From: Liriodendron chinense
Lineage: Eukaryota > Streptophyta > Magnoliopsida > Magnoliales > Magnoliaceae
Length of the DNA stretch: 64,000 bases
Direction of reading: 5' to 3'
Assembly: GCA_003013855.2 (NCBI GenBank)
Contig: PVNU02003892.1
Coordinates: 3,286,001 to 3,350,000, forward strand
The translations under genes were made by a program, and so were the position numbers. Below are positions 1 through 11,800 of this stretch, one piece after another; positions within the stretch are counted from its first letter, which is position 1; each line of letters opens with the position of its first letter. A model generated the notes under the pieces. The model did no database searches and had not been told where the DNA came from. It was given only the letters and a program-made list of their open reading frames with translations.

Positions 1-347
1 TGGACTGAAAATCAACATTTCTGACCAATGAAATAGACCACACGTTCTCAAACTGGTCATTTTCCCTACCGTTCATATCTCTCATCCAGGCCATGGACAC
101 ATTGCTCCCTTACCAGATTACCGCATTGAATATTTCGCACGTATGTCATGATGACACATCATCAAACAAGTGCGCGAGCACCGTACAAGGTTGCTTCGAA
201 AGTAGTACGTATACGTCTCGAGAAACAACATATCGTACTAAAGCCCAGATACGTACATCGGTGTTTGCAAATTTAGATACTCGGGCAGTGTGACGTTACA
301 TATACATGGTACTCTGAGAAAGTGGGCGAGCGGTTGTGTTACCCGTG

Positions 348-777
348 ACACATGTTAGTGGGTGTTACCCTGACCGTGGGGCCCATCTTGATGGATTTGT
401 TATATATCCACGCCGTCCATCCGTTTTTAGAGATCATTTTAGTATATAATCCGAAATATTAGGCAGATCCAAATATCAGGTGGACCACACCACAGGAAAT
501 AGTGTTGATTGAATTACCACCATTAAAAACTAACTAGGGCAAACCGTAAAATTTGTTTTCCATCCAACATGGGATGAAAGTAAAATACAAAGGTAAGCTT
601 GATCCAAAACTTTTATGACGACCACAGTTTCCAGTGGTGTGGTCCACCGGATATTTATATCTGATTAATTTTTGGAACAAGCCCTAAAATGACATGGAAA
701 AACGGATAGACAGTGTGGATATACAACAGATTCATCAAGGTGGGACCCATACGGTCAGGGTAACACTCACTAACGTG
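348..777. repeat. Long foldback MITE, 9-bp duplication
   Basis: Ends ACACATGTTAGTGGGTGTTACC and its inverse match for more than 40 bases. Flanks TTACCCGTG (339-347) and TTACCCGGG (778-786) agree at 8 of 9. The interior holds 'GTGGACCACACCACAGGAAA' and its inverse, so the whole unit folds. Nine-base duplications suggest a Mutator-like source. Confidence 0.75.
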
Positions 778-834
778 TTACCCGGGAAACACCTAATCCG
801 CTCCCGCTCGAGGCTCCGTGTCGCCGAAGTCGTA

Positions 835-1329
835 CGCGGATTGCGTGGTGGTCCTGGCAGGAGAGCTGTGGGGGTTAACCGTGATGTATGTATTTTATCC
901 AAGCCGTCCATCTATTTTTCCAGATCATTTTAAGGGTTGTTGCAAAAAAGGAGACAGATCCAAGGTTCAAGTGGACCACAACACAGGAAGCAGTGGTGAT
1001 TGTGACGACCACTGTTGAAACCTTCCTAAGGGCCCATCGTGATGTTTATTTTCCATCCAACCTGTTCATAGGGTCACATAGACCTGGATTAAAGGGAAAA
1101 CACAAATATCAGCTTGATCAAAACCTACGCGGCTCCAAAGAATTTTTTTATGGTAGACATTCATTCCCCATTGTGGTCCACTTGAGCCTTGGTTATGCTT
1201 CATGTTTGGGCTCATATCCGATCTTAAAAAAATGGATGGATAGAATGGATAAAACGCAGACATCACGGTGGGCCCCACAGAGCCCCAGCCAGGACTGAGT
1301 CCGTCCTTCGGGGCAGGACGCAATCCGCA
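835..1329. repeat. Long foldback MITE of the GGGCCCACC family
   Basis: Ends GCGGATTGCGT and ACGCAATCCGC, with internal halves that are mutually inverted (CCGTGATGTATG / CATCACGGTGGG). No coding capacity. No target duplication seen. Confidence 0.65.
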
Positions 1330-1921
1330 TCCCTAAATATAATGGAGATGTCTCCCTACTGCTCCTCTCTCATTGTCTTTGGTCCATCAATATTTGGGTC
1401 CCGGTGGGCCCCACATGAGAGATGACCAATATCTTCAGCCCATGTGCAGCATCAAACGTGTCCCGGCAACTGCGGCCGTGGATGGAATAGTCCGATCAAA
1501 GTCATTCTTGAGCAGAACAGGCAATGAAGGTAAGCTGCACGTTTGCCAACATGACCAATCAACCCCATCAAGGTTCCAGTCCATTGATCAAATGGTTGGT
1601 GCAGGCTCTTCGGGATGGAAGGCGTAGACTAAGGATGAGCCTTTTTCTCATATAATCAATCTATATAATTCATTTTCTGGCCAACTAATTACATGGTTGG
1701 GATCATCCAATCACCATTGTGTTGATAAAAGGGAGACAATCCAGAAAGATGGACGGTCTAGTTCATCTTTGCCATGTTTTGGTACATTGATCCAATATAG
1801 TTAGAGCTAGTCTTACAATCAATCTGGCCGTCCATTTTTTACCACTGATTGTTCGATCATAATGATTCTTGAAATGAATGACCATTCGAAGGTGAGCCCA
1901 TGTGCTGGAGGACCAGATCAA

Positions 1922-2301
1922 GGGACGGTGGATTGCGTCCTTCCTCAGTAGGGAGACAAAGCGTCCATACTGAGCTGTGGAGGGGCCCACCATGATGTAT
2001 CTATTTATCCGCGCTGTCCATCCATTTTCTATGATCATTTTAGAACATGAGAGAGAGAAAGAGGCAGATCCAACGCTCAGGTAGGCCACACCAAATAGTG
2101 AGCTTGGTTGCATTAAATGCTAAGGTAATCTTTGGTGCGGTCAACCTGAGCGTTGGATCTGCCTCGTTCCCTGTCTAATAACTTAAAATAGTCATAGAAA
2201 AGGGATAGATGGCACAGATAAACAAATACATCACGGTGGGCCCCTCAACAGCTCAGTATGGACGCTTTGCCTCCTCATTGAGGAAGGACGCAATCCGCGT
2301 C
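1922..2301. repeat. Long foldback MITE with perfect 9-bp TSD
   Basis: Flanked by CCAGATCAA at 1913-1921 and 2302-2310. Ends GGATTGCGTCCTTCCTCA and inverse, with near-complete inverted symmetry (centre about 2110). Belongs to the same family as 835-1329. Confidence 0.85.
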
Positions 2302-2310
2302 CCAGATCAA

Positions 2311-3349
2311 GAACCAAACCTTGTCCAATGTGATCACGCCAATTGACCATCCATTTTCATAGAGTTGATCAGATGGCAACTCAATCCTTATAGATGCACT
2401 ATCAGTCAAAGGTATGCTGCAAATGTTAGACAGTATAAGTGGACCGTGTTTATTTGAATCAAACCATTGACATGATAGGTCAATTCATTGGCACACACTT
2501 CCTCTTAACGTATGGAAACAACAAACAACTTAAATGTCCAAAACATCCCACCCCTTGTTTAGCTTTGATCCCAAAAAAGGGGCTGATTCAACACTCCGGT
2601 GGGCCATCCCATAAAATAATACCTAAAATCATTTTAAATTCACATGATATGGCCCACCTGAGTTTTGGAATAGAGTGAAATTTGGGTAATTCTCTTATCC
2701 TGATGAGGCGCAATCAGACGAATGGATCGGGCTGCATATAAACACCAAAGTGCGCCCTATACAAAACTAATGGTGGATTCCCACCCCAGTTCTTTCCTAG
2801 AGCGTGGACCACCCGAGTCCTGGATGATAATGGTTTTTTAGTACCAACTTGAACATGAGACAGCATAACTGATGGATGCTGTGGATTTCATGAAAATTGC
2901 ACCCACGTGGCTATCAGTGCACGAAGTACCTATCAGGAGGTCACCGTACCGTACCATTTGCAAAGAAAGGTGGCGTTCAATTTCTATTTCCAAGGTTTTA
3001 CTAGAAAACATGGTACTGATTCCTCTAAAAAAAATATGTGTTAACTGTCCATTCATCAAAGTTATGAGAAATAATCCGCAATTAGCGGGCCAGATCAGGT
3101 GGGCTGACACATGCACCTAGGCATTTAGAAAAACGAAAACAAAGTTCTACGTGCAAAATGCATTCGTTGACTAACCAATCACCATCGAATAGAACACCAC
3201 GTAGATATTTAGTCTCGCTAGCCGGGCTGGGCTGGTAAAATGACCCAAGCCCAAGCCAGCCCTCAGACCGAGCTAATTGGTCAAAGCCCAGTCCTAAGCA
3301 GGGTGGACCTCTGCTGCCAGGCCTGCCGCCACCCCAAATGTTGGTTCTG
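2311..3349. other. Gene-free stretch
   Basis: Contains diffuse pieces of the same MITE family (about 2580-2680) and a GGGCTGGGCT/AGCCCAAGCC-rich piece at 3225-3300. Overlapping ORFs of under 100 codons on both strands are not protein-like. Confidence 0.4.
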
Positions 3350-3551
3350 ATTGGGCTTTAGGTTTGAGTTCCAGTTTCGAAAAAAAAATCCATTTCCTCC
3401 CTGTTATGGTCTTAAATCAGGATTACAAGAGGCTTACATTGTGCATAGCGATTGGGCTTTAGGTTTGAGCTCCAGTTTCGAAAAAACAATCCATTTCCGC
3501 CCTGTTATGGTCTTAAATCAGGATTACAAGAGGCTTACATTGTGCATAGCG
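3350..3551. repeat. 101-bp tandem duplication
   Basis: Two head-to-tail copies (3350-3450, 3451-3551) starting ATTGGGCTTTAGGTTTGAG, differing at about three positions. This explains the two overlapping repetitive ORFs here. Confidence 0.93.
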
Positions 3552-6500
3552 CTGGGGAATCAAAATGGAAACCTCATCAAGCAGATTTCAGATTCCCATT
3601 TTACAGCATGGCCAAAATCTTGAACTGGAGCCCTAGTTGGGTTATCATGGGTTGAGGCCTCACACAACCATCCTTACATGCAGTACGTGTCACATGCATA
3701 CATATAATTTCTAGGAGTATATGAATGTAAAATCATAGCCTGTATGGAAAGTATGCTATCAGATGGGATCCATCTGGACTCTTATGCTACCAGTTCAAAT
3801 CAAAATGATCCGTGATTGAAAATAGCATTCATGATTGGAGTTCACCCAGGGCCACATGCTGAGTGCTGATATCTTTTAAATAACCTCTTTAAATTGGTGA
3901 GCCCTTTTATCTATTTCTTTAATTTTAATTCTATAAGTGATAATTATAGACTTTATTTTGCTGTGTTATTTTTTCACCATAATGATATTTGATTGTGTTA
4001 GTATACTAATTGCAGTTGTTAACCAACCCAACTGGATCTAACCTGACCAAACCCAACTAAATCTAACCTGACCAAAACCAAATTGTGTTCGGATTGAATA
4101 TTCAGTGCCTTGGGTTGGGCATGGACTTGTTAGCTTAGGGGTGCGTAGGTTTGGGGGTGCTTGTGCTGACTTATTGAGGTCAGGTTGAGATTGGGTTGAC
4201 CCTCAAACCCAGCTCAACCCGCTGAGTTGCACCCCTATGAAAAGCATGAACTTCCAAACACATCCTGAAATATCAAGTGACCAGTTAGAACTAGCCAACA
4301 CTATCATATTGTATCTGATCCTAAAGCCCTTTTACAGTCTTCTTCGGAATTAGGTGCCCCTACCAATACTCCCCTCAAACCTACATCTGTTTCCTGGACC
4401 ACATTGCATAGGATGATGGATCAAGACCATCCAACAAACAGTCTTGACTGTGGATGGTCAACAGCTCAAAAACCAGACTGATCAGAAATGTCCAGCTACA
4501 CACTTGGTGGACTTCAAATGGACAGTAGAAAAACATAGGAGCTAACAGTTGACAATCTGCAGGACAAGTGCCAGAAAGTGACAGAATTGTCCAATGGACA
4601 GCGGTCTTTGAACAGTAAGCCATTCATGGAAGAGCTAGTAGATGGATGGTCCCAATCCACTCCCTTCCAGAGTGTAAGGTGGAAGGTAGGTCATTGTGAT
4701 TTCCAGTAGAGAGATGAGAATGAGTTATTTCCCAAACAAAATATCAGCAAAACGTCGTCATGAATTACAACACATGGCTCCATGCAAAATACCATGCAAT
4801 GCTGGGTGAAACCCCTATAGAACACCCGGCGCAAGCAAAACAAATTTTAACCTGAGCTACTGAACCGAAACTGATTTGCAATTGTAGGACAGCACATACA
4901 CACCAACCCAAATTTCATTGGATAAGCAGCTAACAAGAACAAAAACATCGCAATGAACAACAAAGCAATATGGGTAAAAACTTGTATTAAAGAGGAAATT
5001 CAAGTAGAGAGCCTCAGAGGCAACTAACCTCAAGACAAGCATGAAGGAGAACCCACAGCTTTAGTAATTTCATGCTCCAGGGTCTCCCGCCATGGTTCAC
5101 ATATCTCCAGCCATCAATCAGCAGACAATAATCCCCACCGCACATGAAGCATTTCGAAGCGCCTCAATCAGATGAGCTGCTGACATCAATCATGATCTAA
5201 CTGGTACATGCGCATCAGCAGCTGATTCCCAAGAGAGACTAATCTAATCCTGATACAACCTGCAGACACATCTTGGGAACATCACCATGCTAGCAGACAG
5301 TGGGCAAGCACCATAACACAATAAGCATGTAGTTTTAAAGAAAACACCAGTAAGATGCTACTGGAAGAAGAACCAACATTAACCAAATGAGCTGAAGGTG
5401 TAACCTACCACAATGAATAAGTTCAGCAAAAAGGATTTCATGGCATATAAGATCTCAATCATGATTATGATGGCAACAGGATCCGTAAAGTCGACCCGCA
5501 ACGGCTGGAACAAGGCTGTTATGATGGTGATGATAAGATTTCGATCATATAAAAATGCCATATTCAACCGAATGGCAACCACTGAGAGCCAAAGAATTCA
5601 ATTCCTGATGGTGACCTAAAAAAAAAAAAAAAAAAAAAGGAAGACGATTCACAAAGATTAAAAAAAGATATGGATCAAGAGTATTTTCAGGGACCTACAA
5701 GGCAATGCTAGAGCGCAAGATCATAAGCCATTGAGCATTAGAATTGAAAGCTAATAATGAGGCAAATAATGACAGAATGCACTCAATTGCATAACACTTC
5801 AAAGAAAGGATAAACCCATTACAATGTATTAGCTGGAGCTTTGCGTAGATGAGATTTAATGCATAGAAACAATGATTCAAATCCCCATGTAGTGGGTATG
5901 TTAAGGACTTAAAACACAAAAAGCAGAAATTATTTTTACCTGATCCACGAAAAATGTGGGTACACCAGGTAATTACAAAAATAGGAAGATCCACCAAGCA
6001 GGACATGGTCAAAATCAATGGACGACTGTGCTGGTGTTGGCCATGCAATAATTAGCCTGCTTTCCATACCAATTAATCATCATGGAGATGGCAGCAAAAG
6101 GCTGTACAGTCACTGTATGTGATCATTAGTCATTTCAAAGTTGATGGCCACAAATACCCATGAAATATTGTATTAATTGAAAAAAAAAAAAATACTGAAT
6201 TAATTGGGCTGTTCCAGAACAGGGACCTCAGCACAAAAAAGACGGTCGACTTTTCTGCAAGTATCGCTCTCATGATGAGATGATACAATGATCATAACCA
6301 TCCATGTTGTTGAGCCTGTCTGTATTTGTGCATAGTATGTTAAATTGTTTCCGACCTATAGTCTAAAAAAGATTTCAAATGAAAATTTTAATGGCTCAAG
6401 TTCAATTCAAAAGATCAACGGCTAGGACCATGATTGAAGCAAAAAAATCTGGACTGAAGCTTCTTTGCAGTACGCAGAAAATGGATGGTTCAAATCATTA

Positions 6501-7555
6501 ACCATCTCAACATGTGGGCCCCCACCATGGAAGACAGCATTGTATATGCACATACAATACATTTGACTTTTCTCCAGATTTGTAGCCCACATGCTGAGAT
6601 GTTATGAAAATAGGAACCATCCATGTTGTCAAGCCTGTCCGTCTTGTATAAATTATATCGAACGGATGATCTCACCAACAATAATTTGTAAACAAATTGA
6701 AACTAAAATTTTAATGGCTAAATGCAAGGAACATCCCCATGCACCTAGCTGCATTTGGACTTGCTAGCATCCACTCTTCTTCTGCTACTATGCAAAAATC
6801 TCAGCAACCGGATGGTCCTAAACATTGATGGCCAGTCCTATCTTCTACTAACCATATTGTCCATGCATTTTTTTTTTTTTAATGTTACCAACTAGATGGT
6901 TTGGATCGTCCAATCAGTATGATTTTTTCAAGGCAGCTTATGAAGAGTGGATGAGGCCAAATGGACGATCCAGATTGATGTTATGGAATGGCCAAGTGTC
7001 CATGATTGGGAAGGAGCCATACATGAGGGCCACATGTGAGGATGAGTCTAAGGCAGGGCCCAGGATTTAGCATCTACAGCAGGCCCCATGATATGAATAG
7101 GTTGGATGGACGTATGCGAGCCATGTGTAATATGGATTTGTGCATGTGTAGATTGCTATTTGTATGAGGTTAGATTTTCCCAGATATTAATTTGAAATGC
7201 ACCATACACACACACGCACTACAGATGAACATGCCCCTACAAGCACACATATACCCAAAACCCCTTTCCTAGTTCGCTTATTGTCTTAGTTTTTCATGAT
7301 AGGTAAGCCAGGCTCAAACCAGAGAAATCAATGTTGAAAAACACCATCTTAATTATGTTCTAAAACAACCTACCCACAGTAAGTTCCTGGTACCACAATA
7401 ACACATGCTGTGTTTTGTGAGAGGCCTTGGATCCAAGTAACAGCACCGATTGTCACATTCTCCAATGTTCACCACGATGAAAGCTGCTTGTCACTCCAAA
7501 GAGGGAACAGCTAGGGGCTTTTGTTTGCTTTCATCAGTAAAATTGTAAGTTGTTT
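3552..7555. other. Gene-free region downstream of PWP2
   Basis: No convincing gene. A Latin-style 'AACCCAACT / AGTTGGGTT' low-complexity repeat lies at 4020-4250, a 20-A run at about 5619-5638, and two diverged direct copies with ACCATCCATGTTGTTGAGCC (6230-6430 and 6515-6730, about 320 bases apart). Confidence 0.45.
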
Positions 7556-7722
7556 AGGGCCCGTTTGGATACCACCAAATAAGTTACTTTTTCTACTTAC
7601 AGCAGTAGATAAGTAACTTCTTAAAGTTACTTAATCGCTTCAGCTTAACAAGTAGAAACCAAGATAAGTTACTTGAGGCATAAGAAGCTTATCTTAAGTA
7701 ACTTAAGATCCAAACACCGGGT
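7556..7722. repeat. Small MITE with GGGCCCGTTTGGAT end
   Basis: Starts GGGCCCGTTTGGATAC and ends AGATCCAAACACCGGGTG, with AAGTTACTT palindromes inside. A run of about 18-20 G follows (7723-7740), and flanking TTTGTTTGCTTTCATCA is repeated at 7519 and 7800. Confidence 0.6.
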
Positions 7723-8650
7723 GGGGGGGGGGGGGGGGGGTTCACATGTTGTGTTTTGGGCATTGCCAGTGGTAGCATAATTTGTAGTTTGCTAGTTGTT
7801 TTTGTTTGCTTTCATCACTAAAATTGTGAGTTACTTAAAAGAGGAGGAAAAATCACATGCTGTAATTTGTAAGGCACAATCCCGCAAAACAATAAGCACC
7901 AGTTTACCAAACATTGAATATGTTCTAAACCAACCTAACCACAATAACTCACTAAACCAAAACAATCACATGCTTTGTGTTTTGTACAATCCCTCACTCC
8001 CTCTCAAATAAATAAAGGGTTTGTGATCTTTAATCACTCTTGAAGTAATACATAGTCTTCCATTCTTCTCCCATATAAATAAAGGTTCACAATCTTTTTA
8101 TCACTTTGAAAATAACAAACTTGCTTTTGGGGCTTAAATATATGTGAGATTTTTGAAGTCAGCTGTCTTTGAGTTAAGAGCCTTTATGATTAGATGTGTC
8201 AGCATTTATTGTTAACAATGTGTTATTTAGGGTACATTCAAGTGCAATTTCAATCAGATATTACTTAAATCTGAGAGTATATACAATCAAAAAACTAAGA
8301 TATCATTTTCAAGAAATCTACCATCCAAAGCACCTGCTGTACAATCATGGTGTCAACCTTCCCAAGGGGGGGGGGGGAATCATGCATGGATGCATGTTGA
8401 ATGAATACAAAAGAACAGCCTAATTCATGACAATTAAGAACCTAGTAGGGCTTATTTTCTGCACATATTCAGAACCAATGACTCGAACACTTTTTCAAAG
8501 GAAAACCATGAACGTGAGTAGTGAGGTCACAAAGTAAACTTATACAATCAATTGTAAAAGGATTTTATGCATGCTCAGCAAGGCTTACTTTTTTTAGATC
8601 GGATTCAGAAAGCATTACCTAAGAGTAAACAAATTCCAAAAAGATGCTGA

Positions 8651-8821
8651 TCAATTTTTGGGGCCTGACGAGGTCAAATATCGAAGTAAATACTCATTGG
8701 AGGAGCAAGTATCCGCAAGATCCTGATGCAACCTGGTGATAGCCTTCTGCAAGGATCTTAGGGATGGAAGCAGACTTCTGGAATTCTGCTGAATAGAGTG
8801 ACCATGAGCTTTACAAAGTTC
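8651..8821 (-). CDS. PWP2: PWP2 exon 7, C-terminus and stop (residues 839-894)
   Basis: Acceptor TTGCAG|GAA. Encodes ELCKAHGHSIQQNSR, LLPSLRSLQKAITRLHQDLA and CSSNEYLLRYL, then a short variable tail and TGA. The Utp12 domain ends in this exon. Confidence 0.94.
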   Translation of the reverse strand, partial: ELCKAHGHSIQQNSRSLLPSLRSLQKAITRLHQDLADTCSSNEYLLRYLTSSGPKN

Positions 8822-11800
8822 CTGCAACACAAATAATACAATCAATGACATCCGATGAGAAAGGGCATGCACTTGTAATGCCACCTTTTTGCATCATCAT
8901 GCAATAGCTGGAATGCCAGAGAGATACAGAGATAAGATAGACCTGACACCATCGAAGGATAAATTCCAAATGTGGACAGCTTTCTAATAGATCAGCAAAT
9001 GCCTCAATTAACCTCTGCAAATATCTGTAAGGGATGGATGAGGCAACAGCTGGAACATCCAATGGTTTCACAGTAACAATGCATTTCTTAATTAGACTGT
9101 CTTCATTCAGACGGAGGCTGAGTAATAAAGCTCTCTGTGGTTGGTCCTCCGCAATAGCCGCGTCAACTGCCTGCACAACATTGCATCCAGATACGTCAAA
9201 GCCTGAGGAAATTCAGTATGTAGGTTCCATTTGTAATACAATACATGATAGAAGTATGATCTCAAAAAATAAAGGACAAAAGAAAAAATGAAGGAAAGAA
9301 AAGAAAAAAAGAAGCATGATGAAATCAAGTTAGCCATCACCAATAAGGCCGTAACAGATAAGCAGCTAAGGTAACAATTCCATTTGCTAATATAAATTGC
9401 AAAATAGGATCATGACATAACAAGGTTTGTTCAAGCACATGGAAACCAATCTCAACCTTTGGGCTAGTACTATCTCTGCAATAAACCCTCTTCTTCTTTG
9501 GTGGACATTGGTGGTACAACCATAAGTGTCCACTCAATATAATCTTTATTCAAGTCCACTAAAGATGATGCCTCTTTCGCTTGTGCTTTTGTGGATGGCA
9601 ACTTGTTTGTTGTAACTTTAAAGTTCTTCATGAATCCTGAAACATGTCTCGTTTTTCGTGTCGCAGTCATGTTTTGCAAAGGTTCTTATTGGAATTTCTT
9701 CTTCAATTTTGGGTTCTTAGTCATGTTCCAATAATCGAAGGATTCAATCATTAGTGTCTTCTAGTGTTTCAAATAGTATCCGTAGCGTAGCAGTAGCGTA
9801 CGCTACGTAGCGTAGCGTAGCTAAAAAGCGTAAATCCCCTGTAGCGTACGCTACAAGAGTCGTAGGGTGTAGCGTTTGTAGCGTAAGCTACAATGTATTT
9901 TTTTATTATCTATCAAAAAAATGTTTTTTTTAATTTTTTTTTTTTAAATGGTATAGAAGTCACAACATAAAAATAAAAAATAAAAAATAAAAACTGAAAA
10001 TGTCGAGTCAAAACCAAACCTTTCTATGTTTACTTTCACTCAAAATGGTGGTGATCCTTTGTTAAAGTTGGTGTGAAATTCACACACTAAAAAACCTTTA
10101 AAACTAAAAATAAAAAGGGTTTCGAAAGAGGGCTTTTGGAAACCCCTCTTAACCTCCGAGATTTTTATTTCTTTTCATACTAGTGCGTTGTGACTTGTGG
10201 TTTCAATTAGACATTATTAATTAAAGTGGTTTGCTTAAAAAGTTGTTGATGCGATAATTATTTGATTATTGATTTTTTTATAACTTTATATATGTGGATT
10301 AGCTTTTGATAAATAATAATTAATAACTTGCTTGAACATGCTTATACTTGAAAAAATGAATCATTTGTCAAGCATTTTTATATATTTTTTCTTTTTTTCT
10401 TACTAATTATCATATTTTTCTTATTTTTAAATTAAGAAATGGAAGTATCATGTAGCTTACGGTACTACACTACACGCTACAGAGGGTTGAACGCTACGCA
10501 ATACACTGCCGCTATTTAAAACACTGGTGTCTTCATAAATCGGCGCCGCCCGTTGTTTGTTAGGAACTTGGTGGGGACCTACTGATGTAGCAACACATCC
10601 TCTAGATCGTGGGAGAAAAATAGCTAGGAGAAAGACCCAAGGGTGGGCACAAGAGATATGGAACAAGGAGCTGAAGAATCACAACAATTGCAGGTCGACG
10701 GCTTTAGCCAACTAGTCGAATTTCCGAATCCGAAGAGCAAAACTCTTTGGACTATCTGGACCACGTCCGACCGGTCAGCCCCCACACAAAGTGCGCACTA
10801 AGACTTTCTGTTTTGAACGTTTGTTTCCGTTTTGGATTGATTTATCTTCCTTTTGCAATTAGGACACCTAGGCTGCGTAGATTAGGGTTTGGTTTCCTAT
10901 TTAATATTGCTTTGATTTTGTTTTAGACATTCATTCAATATTTTAAGCAAAACTTTGAGTTTATCTCTACTTTCGCTCGTGGATTCGAGTTGTTCTTCGT
11001 GGATTCGAAGAGAAGGTCTCGTGGATTCGAGATATCCCATCGTGGATTCGACGAAGACAGGTTGAGGAGTCCCTGTAGATCCGAGATTCGGATTAGTTAT
11101 CCCCGTGAGAGAGACGGTGCTCGATCTCACCCACTTTCCTCCACATTACCTTCCCCTACATGTCCACGTGCTCCAACTTCGGCTCCAAATTTCCTCCACG
11201 CTGGAGTTCCCCCACTTGATTAGCTCCAATTTCGATCATTAGGGCGTGTTTAGATCGGTGGTTTACACTAGTTTGCACCATAATATTTTGCTTTTTCAAT
11301 AATACCCTCTGTTTGGGAAAGTGTGTTTCGGTTGCGATGGTTGCCCTCGATTTTCGTGCGCTGCAGTGTGGTAATAAAAGATTTGAAGATGGGATTTCCT
11401 ACCATTACTCCACGGATACGACAGGACTACCGAAGAACAGCGCTCCCCGTGGCAGTCCAGCACCACAATCGTTGTGTACACCACCTATCCGTTCTTACAT
11501 CACCATTCCAGACATCTTCATCTCCTACAGTGTATACTCCCGATCATTGGGTGTATCGTCCTTAGGAGCAAAGGAGTCCTCATCGGGGGTCCTATGATCG
11601 CCTGCTAAACTCCGTCATCATCCTCCTAGGCAGGTGTGATCAACAAGTAAGAAAACCTCATTTTCCCATTGTATCTTCCTGGTCATCCATTCACGGCTTG
11701 TACCATTCAGCTTCCTTTCACGTCGTTGAGATTGTCACCGTATGCATGTGTCGTAACATTCTAACCAAGAATCCAACTGCATCTAAGGTTAAACAGCCCA

